Shown here: in pieces, positions 7,306 to 9,044 of the stretch
Position numbering within the stretch: the first letter of the stretch is position 1
Layout of the letters: each line of letters begins with the position of its first letter
The notes under the pieces: generated by a model
What the model saw: the letters and a program-made list of their open reading frames with translations, nothing else
Databases searched by the model: none
Told to the model about the DNA's origin: nothing
Assembly: GCA_014239715.1 (NCBI GenBank)
Contig: JAAZYJ010000041.1
Span: 1-9,044 of the forward strand
Source of the DNA: Flavobacteriales bacterium
GTDB taxonomy: Bacteria > Bacteroidota > Bacteroidia > Flavobacteriales > Parvicellaceae
Reading direction: 5' to 3'
DNA length: 9,044 bases
Position numbers and translations under genes: made by a program

Positions 7306-8004
7306 ATGAAGCTGAAACCATTGATTTTTTTAATCGCACTTTTCTGTTCGTGTTCGCAATGGCAATACGACAAGATCTCCGGTCAAAAACCTGTTGAAAG
7401 TAAGGAGGAGATCGACAGTGTGCTATCCACATTGGAAAAGCTAACGTATTCTGACCTTTCCGATAGCTACAAGGAAAGGACGGGAAATATTGGTGTTTTT
7501 AAAAAAATGGTAGAAGACGGCACTTTTTACCGGATCAGAGAACATGATGCCTCAAAGTTCATTGTTGGGTCAATCAGACTGGGCAGCCTTTTGACCCACG
7601 ATGGATATCGACATACTAAAATCGACCTAAAGAGAAAAAGTTATCAACAAATATGGTTGATTGACAAACACTTGCTCTACAAACTTCTTGAGCTTAAAAC
7701 AGAGCTGGGCAAAAATGGGTTTAACCCTGACGGGTTTGAGGTTAGAAACGGACACAGACATCCTGCTCATAACAAGCTTATCGGTGGAGCATCAAGAAGT
7801 CAGCACATTGCCGGAAAAGCAGTAGACATATTGATTTCAGACATAAATCAAGATGGAAAAGAGAATAAAAGCGATAAACAGATCGTGTTAGACCTATTGG
7901 ATAAAAAAGTAATTCAGGACCGAGGAGGCATTGGCAGGTATCCGGGGACGATGGTCGTACATTTTGACGTCAGGGGTAAAAAAGCACGTTGGGATAGCTA
8001 TTAG
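7306..8004 (+). CDS. M15-family D-Ala-D-Ala carboxypeptidase-like lipoprotein
   Basis: A 232-residue protein starting MKLKPLIFLIALFCSCS, a lipoprotein leader with Cys16 as the likely lipidated residue. The open frame continues upstream to 7189, but those codons carry no leader and overlap the divergent gene's start, so 7306 is preferred. The C-terminal half has the zinc peptidase M15 pattern: RNGHRHPAHNKLIGGASRSQ (147-166), then H167-I-A-G-K-A-V-D174 (first two zinc ligands), the GGIGRYPG turn (207-214), and H219-F-D221 (third ligand and neighbouring acid), ending VRGKKARW. These enzymes cleave D-Ala-containing cross-links or stem peptides of peptidoglycan. Between the ligands lies a 12-residue EF-hand-like loop (179-190, DxNxDGxxNxxD). 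The N-terminal part (about 20-110) is not recognised. The gene diverges from the GH3/serine hydrolase fusion, which suggests shared control and work on the cell wall. Confidence 0.85.
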   Translation: MKLKPLIFLIALFCSCSQWQYDKISGQKPVESKEEIDSVLSTLEKLTYSDLSDSYKERTGNIGVFKKMVEDGTFYRIREHDASKFIVGSIRLGSLLTHDGYRHTKIDLKRKSYQQIWLIDKHLLYKLLELKTELGKNGFNPDGFEVRNGHRHPAHNKLIGGASRSQHIAGKAVDILISDINQDGKENKSDKQIVLDLLDKKVIQDRGGIGRYPGTMVVHFDVRGKKARWDSY

Positions 8005-8055
8005 ATGCATTAGTCATTAATTACCAATTAGTTAACATAATAATGAAACCATTTC

Positions 8056-8096
8056 AACATGCATTCGTTAACTTAAATCGAATTAATACGCATGTT
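8056..8096. repeat. 41-bp imperfect inverted repeat upstream of the GATase-like gene
   Basis: Outer arms AACATGC (8056-8062) and GCATGTT (8090-8096) enclose inner arms ATTCG (8063-8067) and CGAAT (8079-8083). Together they give 12 base pairs, interrupted by a 6-base bulge on the right side, with an 11-base loop. It ends 30 bases before the ATG at 8127. The gap 8005-8126 otherwise holds AT-rich sequence with no recognisable Bacteroidota promoter or T-run terminator. Confidence 0.45.
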
Positions 8097-8126
8097 ATTC
8101 ATAATAAGTGCGTTAGGACATAAGAT

Positions 8127-8882
8127 ATGTTTAGATCGGTGAATATTGCAATTATTGGCGATTACAGTTTCAAAATTCAAAGTCATCTGCATACGAATGC
8201 AGCGTTTCGTCATTGTGAGGAGCATTTCGACTTTAGTATTAACACATTCTGGGTAAATTCCACTGATCTGGCGGAGGATATGCCGGCAGCACTTTCCAAT
8301 TACTCCGCTGTTTATCTGGCAAATGGCCCTTATCAGGACCCATATACCATTCTTAAAGCTATTGAATACATACGGTCTGAAAACATCCCCTTTTTGGCAG
8401 TTGATAAAACGTATAGGTTCGTACTAATAGACCTCTTCGAAAATGTTCTTGGGTTCAGATCTGTGAAGCCGGATGTCGACAAGCAAAATGAAAAACTGAA
8501 CATTCAGAATCTCGTTGAACAAAAGCTGATCTACTTTGATGAAGACTGTAAGATTTACGATTGTTACGGCAGAAGAACGAGTCACGAATACTCTGGAAAT
8601 GAGTTTCAATTAGATCCAAATTTTGCCCACGACCTTAAAGAAAAAGGGGTTAATTTTTGCGGATCAGATGATGAACAAAACCTGCAGGCCCTCGAATACG
8701 AAAGAAATGATTTTTTTATATCGGCCATGTTTAATCCTTTGCTTAGTTCTACCGAAGCTATGCCACACCCGTTGATAACCGGTTTAATATCTTTTGCCAT
8801 GGAAGGTAAAAAAAAGACCGCTCGGATGAAAAAGGATTCGATGCACTCTAAATCGGATAATTACCTACAGCAAACGATCTGA
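8127..8882 (+). CDS. CTP synthase C-terminal-like glutamine amidotransferase homologue lacking the catalytic triad
   Basis: A 251-residue soluble protein. It opens with VNIAIIGDYS (5-14) and has VYLANGPYQD (62-71), IPFLAVDKTY (87-96), ENVLGF (105-110), FFISAMFNP (196-204) and the PHPLITGL tail (213-220). This order matches stand-alone proteins related to the class I glutamine amidotransferase domain of CTP synthase, a family that includes selenoproteins. In relatives the nucleophile elbow reads roughly PFLGTCGGFQ; here the Cys (or Sec) position is Asp93 and the glycines are Lys94 and Thr95. The usual F-H-P-E reads F202-N-P-L205, so the His and Glu are gone too. It should not hydrolyse glutamine by the normal route. 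The last 25 residues are a basic, low-complexity tail. A weak AGGA (8115-8118) precedes the ATG. Family assignment is from remembered motifs, so moderately sure; its role is unknown. Confidence 0.75.
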   Translation: MFRSVNIAIIGDYSFKIQSHLHTNAAFRHCEEHFDFSINTFWVNSTDLAEDMPAALSNYSAVYLANGPYQDPYTILKAIEYIRSENIPFLAVDKTYRFVLIDLFENVLGFRSVKPDVDKQNEKLNIQNLVEQKLIYFDEDCKIYDCYGRRTSHEYSGNEFQLDPNFAHDLKEKGVNFCGSDDEQNLQALEYERNDFFISAMFNPLLSSTEAMPHPLITGLISFAMEGKKKTARMKKDSMHSKSDNYLQQTI

Positions 8883-8913
8883 AAATTAAAGTAAAGGTCT
8901 CCCGGCTTAGTTT

Positions 8914-9044
8914 TTATGCGAAGGGCAATTCGCTCAGATTAACATTTCCTCCCGAAACAATTATCCCTACATGTTTATTCTTAAAGTTTGCCTTGTTTTT
9001 AATTAGTGCTGCCAGAGGCACAGCTGAGGACGGTTCAATGATGA
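8914..9044 (-). CDS. Threonine dehydratase/serine racemase-type PLP enzyme, C-terminus (cut by window edge)
   Basis: The last 42 codons of a minus-strand gene running out of the window, with TAA at 8916-8914. The visible protein contains EPSSAVPLAALI, then HVGIIVSGGNVNLSELPFA and the end. This is the standard C-terminus of fold type II PLP enzymes that deaminate threonine/serine or racemise serine. The Ser of SGGN contacts the pyridine nitrogen of PLP in this family. The protein ends right after LP, so it lacks a regulatory ACT domain and would be of the short, catabolic or racemase type. Exact substrate cannot be told from this fragment. It converges with the gene ending at 8882; the 31-base gap has no clear terminator. 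Confidence 0.88.
   Translation of the reverse strand, partial: IIEPSSAVPLAALIKNKANFKNKHVGIIVSGGNVNLSELPFA

Noticed and set aside
8391..8420. Possible selenocysteine (in-frame TGA) at the amidotransferase elbow, as known in related selenoproteins
   Set aside because: The codon at the nucleophile position is GAT (Asp93); the nearby TGA is out of frame, so no selenocysteine is encoded.
8883..8913. Bidirectional terminator between the convergent genes
   Set aside because: I could not find a stem with matching arms followed by a T-run in this 31-base gap.
8918..8933. GCGAA/TTCGC inverted repeat
   Set aside because: It lies inside the 3' coding end of the PLP enzyme gene, is only 5 bp long, and is easily explained by chance.

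Overview
The window looks like chromosomal DNA of a member of the Bacteroidota. Three things support this: the N-terminus of IF-2 has the Bacteroidota type of sequence; the rimP promoter is an exact match to the phylum's TTTG / TAnnTTTG pattern; and most genes start without a Shine-Dalgarno sequence. I cannot place it below phylum. The window holds no phage, transposon, CRISPR array, rRNA or tRNA that I can see.

Left part, minus strand (1-2511): the conserved rimP-nusA-infB operon for ribosome maturation, transcription elongation/termination and translation initiation. infB is cut by the window edge. The operon starts at a clear promoter at 2481-2511. Its short leader contains a GNRA-capped terminator-like hairpin, nested inside a perfect 11-bp inverted repeat that ends just before the rimP start codon. 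Two more hairpins lie between nusA and infB.

Middle, minus strand (2512-7190): a secreted protein of 580 residues built from MORN_2-type repeats with a 24-25 residue period, and a 936-residue lipoprotein that fuses a NagZ-like GH3 region to an AmiE/beta-lactamase-like serine hydrolase. In the fusion the GH3 half seems to have lost its catalytic and substrate-binding residues, while the serine hydrolase half keeps SxxK, YxD and HTG.

Right part: diverging from the fusion gene is an M15-type D-Ala-D-Ala peptidase lipoprotein (7306-8004). This suggests a cell-wall-directed gene pair. Next comes an unusual 251-residue protein with the fold signature of the CTP synthase C-terminal glutamine amidotransferase but with the Cys-His-Glu triad replaced (8127-8882). 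It is preceded by a long imperfect inverted repeat. At the right edge, on the minus strand, is the C-terminus of a threonine dehydratase/serine racemase-type PLP enzyme.

The most interesting items are the two apparent pseudoenzymes and the structured rimP leader. Most of the rest is ordinary chromosomal content.
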